Origin: Pyxidicoccus xibeiensis
GTDB lineage: Bacteria > Myxococcota > Myxococcia > Myxococcales > Myxococcaceae
Assembly: GCF_024198175.1 (NCBI RefSeq)
Contig: NZ_JAJVKV010000005.1
Location: 186,001 to 250,000, forward strand
DNA: 64,000 nucleotides
Direction: 5' to 3'
Shown piece by piece: positions 1 to 10,751 of the stretch. A program made the translations under genes and the position numbers. Every line of letters begins with the position of its first letter. Position 1 is the stretch's first letter. Below the pieces are notes generated by a model. It was not told the DNA's origin, made no database searches, and worked only from the letters and a program-made list of their open reading frames with translations.

Positions 1-2
1 TG

Positions 3-506
3 TCGCTGGAGCGGCTGGCGAAGGCCTCCGGCGTGAGCCGGGCGATGCTGGGGCAGATTGAGCTGGGGCAGAGCGCGCCCACCATCAACGTGCTGTGGAA
101 GATTGCCCGCGCGTTGGACTTGCCCTTCTCCGCGCTCATCAGCATGACGGGCGGCGCGGGGACGCGGGTGATGCGGGCGCGCGAGGCCAAGCGCCTCACC
201 TCGCATGACGGGCGCTTCGTGTCCCGGGCGCTCTTCCCGTTCGACGCGCCCCGCCGCGTGGAGTTCTACGAGCTGCAGCTCAAGGGCGACAGCGAGGAGC
301 GCGCCGAGCCGCACCCGCCCGGCACGCTGGAGAACCTCATCGTCACGCGCGGCACGCTGGAGCTGGAGGTCGGCGCCGAGCGCCATGTGCTGACGGCGGG
401 CGACGCCATCCTCTTCGAGGCCGACAAGCCCCACGTCTACCGCAGCGTGGGGCCCGAGGACCTCCAGATGTACCTGGTGATGACGTACGCCGAGGAAGTC
501 GGCTGA
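3..506 (+). CDS. XRE-family regulator with C-terminal cupin domain (5' partial)
   Basis: The reading frame is open from base 3, so the gene starts upstream of the window; 167 residues remain. The first ~45 residues form a Cro/C1-type helix-turn-helix (LERLAKASGVSRAMLGQIEL, then NVLWKIARALDLPFSALI). A linker leads to a cupin_2 barrel over roughly residues 80-160, with the typical turn GTLENLIVTRGTLELEV and ADKPHVYR near the end. Proteins of this architecture are cytoplasmic repressors or activators whose cupin senses a small ligand; here the ligand is unknown. The gene ends 12 bases before the convergent methionine-rich gene, with no strong hairpin between them. Confidence 0.88.
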   Translation, partial: SLERLAKASGVSRAMLGQIELGQSAPTINVLWKIARALDLPFSALISMTGGAGTRVMRAREAKRLTSHDGRFVSRALFPFDAPRRVEFYELQLKGDSEERAEPHPPGTLENLIVTRGTLELEVGAERHVLTAGDAILFEADKPHVYRSVGPEDLQMYLVMTYAEEVG

Positions 507-518
507 GAGGCGGGCCCG

Positions 519-962
519 TCAGCGGGCCGTGCACATCAACATCGGCATGCCGTTGCACATCATCATCACCGGCGCGCCCATGGTCATCATGGCGTTCATG
601 GCGTCACAGCACTCCTTCATCATCGCCATGTCCTGACCTTCCATCGGCATCAGCTTGCACAGCATGCCGTCCTTGCCCATCTCACACGTCATCCGCGCCA
701 TCATCGGCGCCATCTGACGCATCATCATCGGCATCATCATCGGCATGCCCATGCCCATGGGGTTCATCCCCATGCCCATCATCGGGTTCATGCCCATGCC
801 CATGCCCATCATCGGGTTCATTCCCATCATCGGGTTCATGCCCATCATGGGAGGCATCCCCATGCCCATCATCGGCATGCCCATCATGGGGGGCATTCCC
901 ATGCCCATCATCGGCATGCTGGAGGGCGGGGTCATCGGCATCGGGTTGGTGGCGGCCATCAT
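519..962 (-). CDS. Extremely methionine-rich small protein
   Basis: 147 residues, of which about 60 are methionine. Residues ~8-85 are a low-complexity run built from GM, GMNPMM and GMPPMM units; the C-terminal ~55 residues are less repetitive and carry six cysteines (TCEMG, LCKL, ECCDAM, MMMC, LMCTAR). The start at 962 is chosen because GGAG lies 6 bases upstream; a second ATG follows immediately. A longer upstream extension of the frame is arginine/proline-rich and unlike a protein start. There is no clear signal peptide. Clustered Met and Cys residues are known from Cu(I)-binding and redox-scavenging proteins, so metal binding is a reasonable inference, but no family is recognised. Confidence 0.72.
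   Translation of the reverse strand: MMAATNPMPMTPPSSMPMMGMGMPPMMGMPMMGMGMPPMMGMNPMMGMNPMMGMGMGMNPMMGMGMNPMGMGMPMMMPMMMRQMAPMMARMTCEMGKDGMLCKLMPMEGQDMAMMKECCDAMNAMMTMGAPVMMMCNGMPMLMCTAR
745..935. repeat. Degenerate tandem repeat encoding Met-Gly-Pro tract
   Basis: On the plus strand the unit CCCATGCCCATCATCGG and variants recur many times, sometimes with GGGTTCAT between. This is the DNA form of the methionine-rich tract. The period varies, so replication slippage and recombination should make the length variable between strains. Confidence 0.8.
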
Positions 963-1224
963 CGGTATCTCCGGAAGCGGGGTGGAAGCGGGGTGGGCTC
1001 GTACGGCAGTGCCCGTGGGATAGGCGCTCCGCGGGGGCGCGGGGATGGACCGCCAGGGCACCCCCGGTGTTTTCCTCCGGGCCAGCGGAGGCCCTGCGCG
1101 AGGTGGCGGAGGCACCGCCGTCTGGAGCGGAGGCGCGTCCGCTGGCACAGACGGAGATGTCCACCGTGTCACGTCGGGGCCGGTGCACCGCTCCGCCGGA
1201 TTTCCGACACGGCCCGGGACTGCC

Positions 1225-1249
1225 GGGCCAGGTTCCAGGTTCCAGGCCC
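1225..1249 (-). terminator. Hairpin downstream of VIT/VWA gene
   Basis: GGGCCAGG (1225-1232) pairs with CCAGGCCC (1242-1249) with one A:A mismatch and a 9-base loop. It lies just past the end of the small overlapping frame that follows the VIT/VWA gene on the minus strand. No T-tract follows, as is usual for GC-rich genomes, so terminator function is inferred. Confidence 0.45.
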
Positions 1250-1253
1250 CGCG

Positions 1254-1340
1254 TCAGTGGAGCCGGTCCACCGGCACCAGCACCACCTCGCGCAGCCGCC
1301 AGTCCAGGCGCTTGAGGTCCTCGGCGGCGCCCCCGCTCAC
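1254..1340 (-). CDS. Tiny ORF overlapping the end of the VIT/VWA gene
   Basis: A GTG at 1340 overlaps the TGA stop (1337-1339) of the large VIT/VWA gene as GTGA, the classic arrangement for translational coupling. It encodes 28 residues (AAEDLKRLDWRLREVVLVPV in its centre) with a charged, amphipathic pattern and good third-position GC. It could be a real coupled micro-protein, or the former C-terminus of the upstream protein separated by a frameshift. No family is recognised. Confidence 0.33.
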   Translation of the reverse strand: MSGGAAEDLKRLDWRLREVVLVPVDRLH

Positions 1341-4300
1341 GGCGCGGGCTGCGTGGCCACCTGCGCCTTCGCCAGCGGAACCAGCTCCTCGCGGCGCAGC
1401 AGGAGCCGGGCGTTCGTCTTCGGAAGGATGCGCAGCTGGAAGCGCCGCGGGTGGGTCGCCGTCTCGTCGAACACGCCCCGGTCGCTGACCAGCAGCAGGG
1501 CGGTGGGCACCACGTCCCGGGCGGAGCGGCTGCCGAAGTAGTGCACCACCACGTGGTACGGCCCCGGGGCCGCCTTGCGCGCGTGGTACAGCTCCGGCCC
1601 CAGGCCATCGGTGATGTCCCAGAACAGGCGCCCGCCCAGCCGCGTCTGCTTGCGCTGGTAGAAGCAGCGCTCGCCGCTGGGCTCGATGACCCACAGGTCG
1701 ATGTCCGTGCTGTCCGAGTTCCAGTGCGTGGTGAGCTGGTAGTCGATGGCGGATGCGCTCAGCTGGTGGCCCGCGTCATTGGGCTGTAGTTGCTCCAGCT
1801 CGCCCAGCCGGGCGCGCAGCATGGCGGCGACGGGCTCCGCGCCCGGGTGTCGCGCCAGGGACCAGAGCATCCGCCCGTAGTGGTGCGCGGCCGCGACGCG
1901 CATCGGGTCCTTGTGCCGGTTCCAGCTCCGCGCGAGCACGATTTCGTAGTTGCGCGCCGCCTCCGCGTAGCGGCCCGCCGCATCCAGCGCGAGCGCCTCC
2001 TCCAGGAAGGCCTGGCCCTCGAAGGGGCGGTTGAGGCGCACGTGCTCGAACAGCTCGACGGCGGCGGGGTACTGGCCCAGGGCGAGCAGGCCGTAGCCCA
2101 CCAGCCGCAGGGCCTCCGCGTCCTTGGGGCGCAGCTCCACGGGCGAGGACAGGGCGCGCACGGCGCCCCAGGTGTCCCCCGCGAAGGCGCGCTTGCGGGC
2201 CACGGCCTCGTACACCATGAGGTCGTCCCGGTTGGCGCGGCGCTCCTGCTGGTACTTCAGCTCCGCCTGGAGCCGCTCCTCGCCGCCCGCGTACGGGTCG
2301 TCCCGCAGCGGCTGGCGGCGGAGCAGGGCGGACAGGCTCCCCTGGCGCTCCTTGAGCCCGCGCACCACGTCCTGGCCGGACTTGGGCACGTCGTCCAGGG
2401 CAATGCCCTGCAGCTTGTCGCGGCGCTGGTCCTCCTCCTGGCGGCGCAGCGACTCCAAATCGTCCAGCTCCACGCGCTCGTCGCGGATGGCGAAGCGGGT
2501 GTAGTCGCCCTCGGACTCCAGCACGAGCATGGACGCACGCGCGTTGGCCAGCCGGTAGTGCTGGCTGAGCGCCACCACCATGCGGTCCAGCCGTGTGTCG
2601 TCCAGGGCCACCAGCCGGGCCACGAACAGCTCCGCCCACGCGCGCGGGGCGAAGGTGCTGTCCTCGTCCCGGGGCAGCGGCACCACCAGGGTGCGCGCCT
2701 CGCCACCAGCCCGCGTCACCACCTCGAGCTGCGCGTCGCCCTTGTCCGGCAGGCGCCCGGCCACCAGCAGCTCCTGGCCGGGGAAGACGAGGTGGGGCCG
2801 GCCCGCGACGATGAGGTCCTTCGCGGCGGTGCCCTTCACCGCCACCCGCTCCAGCACCACGGATGCGGCGCGGTGCGCGCGCGCGGCGGCGTCCACCTCC
2901 GAGCCGGAGAGCACATTCACCACCCGGCCGTTGCTGGAGCGCGCCAGGGCGTCGAACAAGTCCGTATTCACCGCGGCCTCGCCGAAGCGGTACGTCACCC
3001 AGCGCAGCGCCTCGGCGCTGGGATGGCGGGAGACGAGCGACTCCACGCGGCTCTGGCCCCAGGTGGCGTTGCCGTCGGACAGCAGGAAGGCGGTGACGCG
3101 CTCGTCGGGCTTGGCGGGCTTGAGCCACTCGCCGCCGGCCCGGTCCAGCTCCGTCAGCATGCCGTCCACGTGGGACGCGCCCTCCAGGAAGACGCGCTCC
3201 AGCTCGGAGAAGGTCTCCTTGCGCGCGCTGGCGTCATTGGCGCGCCAGCCGGGCCCGTGGAGCCAGCGCGGGCGCACGTCGAAGAGGAGCACGGCGTACT
3301 CCTTCAGCGTGGCGTCCTTCTCCAGCAGGGCGCGCAGCGTGGCGGCCTGGAGCGCCCACGCGTTGCCGTCCTCGGCGGACAGGGAGGTGTCCACCACCAG
3401 CACCGCGCGTCCGGTGGCCGGGCCCTCCGCCTCCGACGTGAGCCGCGCGGGCAGGCGGATGCGTGCGTGGAAGGCGTGGCCGGACAGGCCCGCCGGGTCC
3501 TCGCCCACCAGCACGTCCGCGTCCGGGTGCTTCGGGGTGAGGGCCACGTCGAGCGCGCCGTCTCCCTTCAGCTTCGTGAAGTCATACGCGCGCCACGGGC
3601 CCAGGGTGCGCGGCGCGGTGCCGGCCTCGGGCTGCACGGTGATGTCCTTCGCCTGGTCCGGGTCCACGTGGATGCGCGCGGAGACCTGCAGGTCCTTGCC
3701 GGTGCCGGCGGGCAGCGGCCACGTGTAGCGCAGGCGCTGGCCGTCGAAGAGGAGCGTCTGCTCGTAGGCGATGACCACGCGCTTGAGCGACCGGGGCGGC
3801 AGCGGGAAGACGCGGGCGCTGAAGGTGGACGCGCCGGCCCACTCCAGCAGGGCGGGGTCCACGTCGTTGCGGACAATCTGCTCGTACACCTCGCGCGCAC
3901 GCTTCTGCTCCACGACGCGGGCCTCCTGCCGCTCGCCCCAGGAGCGCTTTGCGCCCTTCTCGCTCGGCGGCGCGGAGGCGCCCAGGTCCTCCATCCGGGC
4001 GGAGGCGTCGCCCAGCGGCGGCAGCAACTCGGTGGACTGGAAGAGGGACGGGGTGTTGACGGCGACGGCGCCGGAGTACATCGCGAAGCCGGCGACGGCG
4101 GCGCCGCCCGGCAGCGGGTAGTAGAAGGTGCCTTCGAGGTTGCGGGGCGTGTCGTTCTCGAAGAGGTGGTCCACCACGGTGCGGGCGCGCGAGCCCTGGA
4201 TGTACGTCACCACGCGGATGGCGCGCGTCTTGAGGGGCTGGTAGCGGCCGGACTCGTCCAGCACCAGCACCTTGGCGGCGCGGGCGGTGGCCTCCACCTT

Positions 4301-5152
4301 GGGCAGCACGGGGGTGGGCAGGTCCCCGGCGGGCTTCGGCGAGGGCTTGCTGGGAGACGCGGCGGGGTCCGAGCCGCCCTTGATGATCTGGATGATTTCC
4401 CGGCGCTTCTGCTGGAGCCTCGGGTCTCCCCTGGCGGGCTCCGGCGAGGGCGCCCCCATGTACCCGGAGGAGGACGGCGCGGCCATCTGCCCGCCGACCA
4501 CGCCCCCGATGACGCCGCCCACGACGCCGCCTACGACGCCGCCCTGGACGCCCCCCTCGTCCTCCGACTCCCTCGGGGCCGCCGGGCCCGCCCTTGACGG
4601 CCTGGGCCGCGCGGTGACGGGGGCCTCCCTCCGCACCATGTCCCTGCTCGGGGCGGCCGCCGGCGGAGGCGAAGGCGCAACCAATGCGCGGACCTGCCGC
4701 TCACTGGCCGCCGCTTCCGCCTCTGCGTAGGCCTCCTCGCGGGCCGCCTCACGGGCCTCCTCTTCCACCGCGCCCTCGTCCCGGTCCATGGAATCCCGGT
4801 CCACGGAGTTCCGGTCCACGGAGCCCTGGGGGCTCCCGGTGGGCCCGGCGCGGGACGGCTCTCCCCGCTCGAACCCGGCGCGGCTCAGCTCGGCGAGCTG
4901 CGCCTCGCTGAGCACCTGGGGGTCGGCGACGGAGTCGCGCAGCTCGGCGAGGTCCACCTCGCCCGGGTCCACCTCGCCCGGCGCCGTCATGGGCGCGACG
5001 AGCCCCGCCTTCTCGAAGCCGGGGGACAGCGGAGCCCGCGCGGGAGCCGCCGGAGGCGTGGGCGAAGCGGGCTTCGAGCCCGGGTCCCGGTTGCAGCCCG
5101 TGACGGCGAGCCACGTCAGCAGCACTGCGGTGGAGAGGCGCGTGAGGTGCAT
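1337..5152 (-). CDS. Giant VIT/VWA lipoprotein with TPR and DUF2135
   Basis: 1271 residues. The start at 5152 gives a lipoprotein signal peptide (HLTRLSTAVLLTWLAVTGC, lipobox Cys at 20), so the protein should be anchored in the envelope. Domains in order: acidic low-complexity region with VDRNSVDRDSMDRD repeats and a GGVVGGVVGGVIGGVVGG stretch near residue 205; VIT domain ~295-480; von Willebrand A domain ~580-770 with an intact MIDAS-like DTSLS; TPR-like helices ~1000-1080; C-terminal DUF2135-type beta domain ~1140-1230 (DSTDIDLWVIEPSGE). VIT/VWA proteins are metal-dependent adhesion or scaffold proteins. The acidic and GGV-rich segments are typical of myxobacterial surface proteins. The ligand is unknown. 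Confidence 0.88.
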   Translation of the reverse strand: MHLTRLSTAVLLTWLAVTGCNRDPGSKPASPTPPAAPARAPLSPGFEKAGLVAPMTAPGEVDPGEVDLAELRDSVADPQVLSEAQLAELSRAGFERGEPSRAGPTGSPQGSVDRNSVDRDSMDRDEGAVEEEAREAAREEAYAEAEAAASERQVRALVAPSPPPAAAPSRDMVRREAPVTARPRPSRAGPAAPRESEDEGGVQGGVVGGVVGGVIGGVVGGQMAAPSSSGYMGAPSPEPARGDPRLQQKRREIIQIIKGGSDPAASPSKPSPKPAGDLPTPVLPKVEATARAAKVLVLDESGRYQPLKTRAIRVVTYIQGSRARTVVDHLFENDTPRNLEGTFYYPLPGGAAVAGFAMYSGAVAVNTPSLFQSTELLPPLGDASARMEDLGASAPPSEKGAKRSWGERQEARVVEQKRAREVYEQIVRNDVDPALLEWAGASTFSARVFPLPPRSLKRVVIAYEQTLLFDGQRLRYTWPLPAGTGKDLQVSARIHVDPDQAKDITVQPEAGTAPRTLGPWRAYDFTKLKGDGALDVALTPKHPDADVLVGEDPAGLSGHAFHARIRLPARLTSEAEGPATGRAVLVVDTSLSAEDGNAWALQAATLRALLEKDATLKEYAVLLFDVRPRWLHGPGWRANDASARKETFSELERVFLEGASHVDGMLTELDRAGGEWLKPAKPDERVTAFLLSDGNATWGQSRVESLVSRHPSAEALRWVTYRFGEAAVNTDLFDALARSSNGRVVNVLSGSEVDAAARAHRAASVVLERVAVKGTAAKDLIVAGRPHLVFPGQELLVAGRLPDKGDAQLEVVTRAGGEARTLVVPLPRDEDSTFAPRAWAELFVARLVALDDTRLDRMVVALSQHYRLANARASMLVLESEGDYTRFAIRDERVELDDLESLRRQEEDQRRDKLQGIALDDVPKSGQDVVRGLKERQGSLSALLRRQPLRDDPYAGGEERLQAELKYQQERRANRDDLMVYEAVARKRAFAGDTWGAVRALSSPVELRPKDAEALRLVGYGLLALGQYPAAVELFEHVRLNRPFEGQAFLEEALALDAAGRYAEAARNYEIVLARSWNRHKDPMRVAAAHHYGRMLWSLARHPGAEPVAAMLRARLGELEQLQPNDAGHQLSASAIDYQLTTHWNSDSTDIDLWVIEPSGERCFYQRKQTRLGGRLFWDITDGLGPELYHARKAAPGPYHVVVHYFGSRSARDVVPTALLLVSDRGVFDETATHPRRFQLRILPKTNARLLLRREELVPLAKAQVATQPAP

Positions 5153-5409
5153 GGCGGCGGACGTTAGCCCAACGTCCGGGCCCGTGCTTACACCCCCCGG
5201 GGTGAGCCTCCACCTCGTGCCACGCAATGAATGTCAAAAATTCCAGGGTGCGTTCGAGAGGGATTTTCATCTCTGCCGCGTCGCGTCTCGGAGTCTGAAA
5301 CGCGCAGCCAGGTCTTGATTTGTCAAACCTGGAGGCTTTGCAGTATGCCCATCGAAGTCGGTCCTTGGCCTGTCAGTCGCATCGCGACTTGCGCCTCGGG
5401 GGGAAATCC
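5153..5409. promoter_or_regulatory. Divergent intergenic region with inverted repeat
   Basis: 257 bases between the divergent VIT/VWA and cysteine desulfurase genes. It is locally AT-richer (5225-5350). An inverted repeat at 5308-5332, CCAGGTcTTGA...TCAAaCCTGG, has ten complementary positions with one bulge and could be an operator for either gene. Exact promoters cannot be fixed by eye. Confidence 0.4.
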
Positions 5410-6666
5410 ATGGAGCCACGCAGGACTGCAGCCCCGCTGCCGGGTACGGACATGCGCGCGCCGGCGCGCGTCCGGGGCCCCATCTACCTGGACCACCACG
5501 CGACGACGCCGTGCGACCCGCGCGTGGTCGAGGCGATGTTGCCCTACCTGGTGGAGCGCTTCGGCAGCGCGGGCAGCCGGCTGCACGCCTACGGCTGGGA
5601 GGCGGCGGGCGCGGTGGACACGGCGCGCGCCCGGGTCGCGAGCCTGCTGAAGGCGCAGCACGACGAGGTGGTCTTCACCAGCGGCGCCACGGAGAGCAAC
5701 AACCTGGCGCTGCTGGGCGTGCTGCAGGCGTGCCGTCAGCCGCGCCGGCACGTGGTGACCACCGCCATCGAGCACAAGTCGGTGCTGGAGCCGGTGCGCT
5801 GGCTGGAGCGCCAGGGCTGCGAGGTGACGGTGCTGAAGGTGCCGCCGGACGGGCGCGTGCGTGAGGAGCATGTGCGGGCCGTGCTCCGGCCGTACACCGT
5901 CCTGGTCAGCGTGATGCACGCCAACAACGAGACGGGCGTCCTCAACGACGTGGCGGCCATTGGCCGGCTGTGCCAGGAGCACGGCGCCCTGTTCCACACG
6001 GACGCCGCGCAGACGTGCGGGAAGTGCCCGCTGGACGTGCGCGCCCTCCACGTGGACCTGCTGTCGCTGTCGGGCCACAAGCTCTATGCGCCCAAGGGGA
6101 TTGGCGCCCTGTACGTGGGCCCCCGGGCCTCGCACGGACGGCTCTCGCCGCTGCTTCTCGGCGGAGGCCAGGAGTCGGGCCTGCGGGCGGGGACGCTCCC
6201 CGTGCACCAGCTCGTCGCGCTCGGCGAGGCCTGCGAGCTGGCCGCGGCGGAGCTGCTGGAGGAGGGGACGCGCCTCTTGCGGCTGCGCACGCGCCTGCTC
6301 GCCGCGCTGACGGAGCGGCTGCCCGGGCTCCACGTCAACGGCGACCTGGACCACCGGCTGCCGGGCAACCTCAACGTCAGCTTCGAGGACGTGGACGGGG
6401 AGCTGCTCATCGAGCGGCTCCAGCACCACGTGGCCTTCTCCACGTGCTCGGCGTGCATGTCCGGCAACCTGCGCCCCAGCCACGTGCTGCTCGCGATGGG
6501 CGTGTCGGAGGACCTCGCCCACGCCAGCCTGCGCCTGGGCCTGGGCCGCTTCACCACGCAGGAGGAGGTGGACGCGGCCGCCGACCACATCGTCCGCGCC
6601 GTCATCGAGGCCCGCCTGCCTTCCGCCCGAGGTAACGCAGTCACCCGCGAAGCCGCCCGGCCGTGA
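5410..6666 (+). CDS. Cysteine desulfurase family aminotransferase (NifS/IscS-like)
   Basis: 418 residues of a class-V PLP aminotransferase that removes sulfur from cysteine for Fe-S cluster or other thio-cofactor synthesis. Motifs: YLDHHATTP near the N-terminus, SGATESNN, HANNETG, the PLP lysine in SGHKLYAPKG (~residue 222), and the persulfide cysteine in STCSACMSG (~residue 345). The start at 5410 has GGGGGGA 5 bases upstream; an ATG at 5452 is an alternative closer to the conserved domain. No iscU, iscA or other isc/suf gene is adjacent, so this is likely a stand-alone paralogue rather than the housekeeping iscS. Confidence 0.87.
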   Translation: MEPRRTAAPLPGTDMRAPARVRGPIYLDHHATTPCDPRVVEAMLPYLVERFGSAGSRLHAYGWEAAGAVDTARARVASLLKAQHDEVVFTSGATESNNLALLGVLQACRQPRRHVVTTAIEHKSVLEPVRWLERQGCEVTVLKVPPDGRVREEHVRAVLRPYTVLVSVMHANNETGVLNDVAAIGRLCQEHGALFHTDAAQTCGKCPLDVRALHVDLLSLSGHKLYAPKGIGALYVGPRASHGRLSPLLLGGGQESGLRAGTLPVHQLVALGEACELAAAELLEEGTRLLRLRTRLLAALTERLPGLHVNGDLDHRLPGNLNVSFEDVDGELLIERLQHHVAFSTCSACMSGNLRPSHVLLAMGVSEDLAHASLRLGLGRFTTQEEVDAAADHIVRAVIEARLPSARGNAVTREAARP

Positions 6667-6766
6667 GCAGGCACGGACGCCTGCCCCCCGCCCAGGCGCC
6701 CCAGTGCCCACCTGGGCGCCCGCCGCTCCTTGTGACTGGAGTCGCCCGGCCCAACCCTGAGCGGGG

Positions 6767-8623
<1,857 letters not shown>

Positions 8624-8630
8624 AGCCCCG

Positions 8631-9875
8631 CTACTCCCGCGACGACACCTGCCGCGACGCCACGCTGCGCATCGACGTCTTGCCCACCATGATGTGGACG
8701 AGCTTGCTCAGGCGGCGGAAGACGCCCTCCTGCACGTAGGGCACGCCGTGCTGCTCGCACAGGGCCTTCACCCGGGGCTGGAGCTGCTGGTACTGCCGCA
8801 GCGTCAGGTCGGGCCAGAGGTGGTGCTCGATTTGGTAGTTGAGCCCGCCGTGGAGGAAGTCGACCACGTCTCCGCCGGTGCGGTAGTTGGCGGCGCCCAC
8901 CACCTGCCGGACGTAGTACTCGGCGCGGCCGGAGCCGCGGTCCTCGAAGCGGTAGAGGTCCTCGCCCGCGTGGTTGGGGGCGATGAGGAGGAAGGTCTGC
9001 AGGTTGGTGAGCACCTCGGCCAGCACGCTGTTGATGAGCACGCAGGTGGCGGCCCAGGTGCCGAGCGGGAGGAAGAGCAGGGGCAGCAGCCCGAAGCGCA
9101 CGGCGGCGTAGGGCAGCACGGAGGTCCACCAGAAGGCGCGTCCCTCGGCGGTGAGGGGGTTGAAGGCCTCGATGAGGTGGCTCTCGCCCTCCTCGGGGCC
9201 GCCGGCGCGTCGGCGCTCGGCGCGGCGCCACTCCTGGAAGGTGTTGGGGGCGTAGTACGTGAGCTTCCACGTGCAGGCGATGAGGGTGACGAGGACGTAC
9301 TTCAACCACATGGGCATGCGCGAGTCGCGGAGCCAGCGGGTGTTGTCCTCGACGAGGTCGGGGTCGGCGATGCGCTCCCCGGTGCGGCCGTGGTGGAGGA
9401 CGTTGTGCTCGTGGCGCCACGCGTCCGGGGCAATCCAGTCCAGCCAGTCCACGCCGCGGCGCCAGCCGGCGGCGAAGCCGCGCCCGGTGTAGCGCGCGGG
9501 GACGTCCCGCACGCGGTCATAGCCGCGGTGGGTGACGTGATGGGCCATCATCGTCCAGCGCGTGGTGCTGCCCTGGGCCAGGAGCAGGGCGGACACGGGA
9601 TTGGGCACGAGCCAGGCGGTGGCATAGCCGAGCAGGGTGCAGGCGCGGCCCCAGCGCTCCAGCTTGCGGAAGTGGGCCAGGTCCTCGGGGTCGAACGACG
9701 TGCCCAGCTCGGCGCGGAGCGCGGAGAGGTCGCGGTCGAAGGCGTCTACGTCGATGGAGGGAAAGTCGGGGCGAGGCGAGGGGTCGCGGAACGGGACGGC
9801 GGTGCTCAGGGAAGCTCCAGGAGGTCCGTGCGGGCTGTGCGTGCAGGCGCGCCCGGGAAGGGCCCGCGCCGACAT
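8631..9875 (-). CDS. Membrane fatty acid desaturase
   Basis: About 414 residues. All three histidine clusters of di-iron membrane desaturases are present: HHVTHRGYD (~112), HEHNVLHHGRTGE (~155) and the late YQIEHHLWPD (~345). Hydrophobic segments lie between them (LLGYATAWLVPNPVSALLLA, VLVTLIACTWKLTYYA, LLPLLFLPLGTWAATCVLIN). It should introduce double bonds into membrane acyl chains. The start is uncertain: an ATG at 9875 without a clear Shine-Dalgarno is used, and the conserved part begins ~30 residues later, so a non-ATG start nearer 9800 is possible. Confidence 0.85.
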   Translation of the reverse strand: MSARALPGRACTHSPHGPPGASLSTAVPFRDPSPRPDFPSIDVDAFDRDLSALRAELGTSFDPEDLAHFRKLERWGRACTLLGYATAWLVPNPVSALLLAQGSTTRWTMMAHHVTHRGYDRVRDVPARYTGRGFAAGWRRGVDWLDWIAPDAWRHEHNVLHHGRTGERIADPDLVEDNTRWLRDSRMPMWLKYVLVTLIACTWKLTYYAPNTFQEWRRAERRRAGGPEEGESHLIEAFNPLTAEGRAFWWTSVLPYAAVRFGLLPLLFLPLGTWAATCVLINSVLAEVLTNLQTFLLIAPNHAGEDLYRFEDRGSGRAEYYVRQVVGAANYRTGGDVVDFLHGGLNYQIEHHLWPDLTLRQYQQLQPRVKALCEQHGVPYVQEGVFRRLSKLVHIMVGKTSMRSVASRQVSSRE

Positions 9876-10084
9876 CGTACCGGAGCGGCTGGAGCACCCA
9901 GGAAAACTCTTGAGGGCGGCCCGGCAGCCAGGGGGAAGGGTGCCCCGTGGTGCCCCAGGCACGCTGAGTCAGGAATTTCAGGCACTTGGCGGCGCTGAAA
10001 AAAGACCCACGGGCGTGTCGATCCTGCGGAGCGTCCTTCGTCGTGAGGATGAACCGCCAGTCCCAGGAAGAGAGCAACCCCTCG

Positions 10085-10615
10085 ATGGCTACCCCGAAGA
10101 GCGCCGCATCCAGGAAGTCGGCGACGAAGCAGGCAGCACCGAAGAAGGCCGCAGCGAAGAAGGCCGCAGCGAAGAAGGCCGTCGCGACGAAGGCGGCGCA
10201 GGCTGTCCCGAAGCTCTCGCCCTCGGCCGTCGTGCCGAAGGCCCTGGCAGCGAAAGGCGCCTCCATCGAGGGCTTCATCGCGGCGCTGGAGGGGTGGCAG
10301 CAGGCCATCGTGCGTCCGCTGGCCGCGCTCATCGCGAAGGAGGCTCCGGAAGCGGCGGCGTACGTGAAGTGGGGGCATCCGGTGTGGGACGTCGGAGGCC
10401 CGTTCGCCCTGGTGAAGCCCGCGAAGGGGCACGTGACGCTGGGGTTCTGGCGTGGCGGCCAGCTCAGTGATGCCGACGGCATCCTGGAAGGGGAGGGCGC
10501 GGGGATGAGGTACGTGAGAATCCCGCAGGGTGGCGCGCTCCCGGCGTCGCTCGCGGCGCTGGTGCGCGAGGCGGTGGCGCTGAACGAGCGGCACGGTGAC
10601 CCCCTGAAGCGCTGA
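10085..10615 (+). CDS. DUF1801 protein with histone H1-like Ala/Lys tail
   Basis: 176 residues from the ATG at 10085 (GGAAGAGAG upstream). Residues ~1-50 are a lysine/alanine tract (KKAAAKKAAAKKAVATKAA) like the C-tail of histone H1 and of bacterial HU/H1 proteins. Residues ~65-175 are a DUF1801 (YdhG-like) domain: FIAALEGWQQAIVRPLAALI, AAYVKWGHPVWDVGGPFALV, HVTLGFWRGGQL. DUF1801 function is poorly defined. The basic tail suggests nucleic-acid or polyanion binding, which is inference. An in-frame ATG at 10049 would add 12 residues. Confidence 0.8.
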   Translation: MATPKSAASRKSATKQAAPKKAAAKKAAAKKAVATKAAQAVPKLSPSAVVPKALAAKGASIEGFIAALEGWQQAIVRPLAALIAKEAPEAAAYVKWGHPVWDVGGPFALVKPAKGHVTLGFWRGGQLSDADGILEGEGAGMRYVRIPQGGALPASLAALVREAVALNERHGDPLKR

Positions 10616-10751
10616 GCTGGCCCGCCGGATTCTTCGTGCCAGGGGGACGGCGGGAAAAATAAAAGGGCATGTCGAGAACCCGCCCCTGGCTCCGACCCAT
10701 GGGTGACCGCGCACTCAATCCAGGGGCGCAGGCACGGAGAGGACGCCGACC

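Noticed and set aside
745..1023. Plus-strand frame reading Met-Pro-Ile-Ile-Gly repeats
   Set aside because: It is the complement of the Met-Gly repeat; it lacks the non-repetitive cysteine domain and a ribosome binding site, while the minus strand has both.
1790..4597. 935-codon plus-strand open frame antisense to the VIT/VWA gene
   Set aside because: It is the mirror of a gene with strong third-position GC; its product is a featureless Ala/Gly/His/Arg/Gln-rich string.
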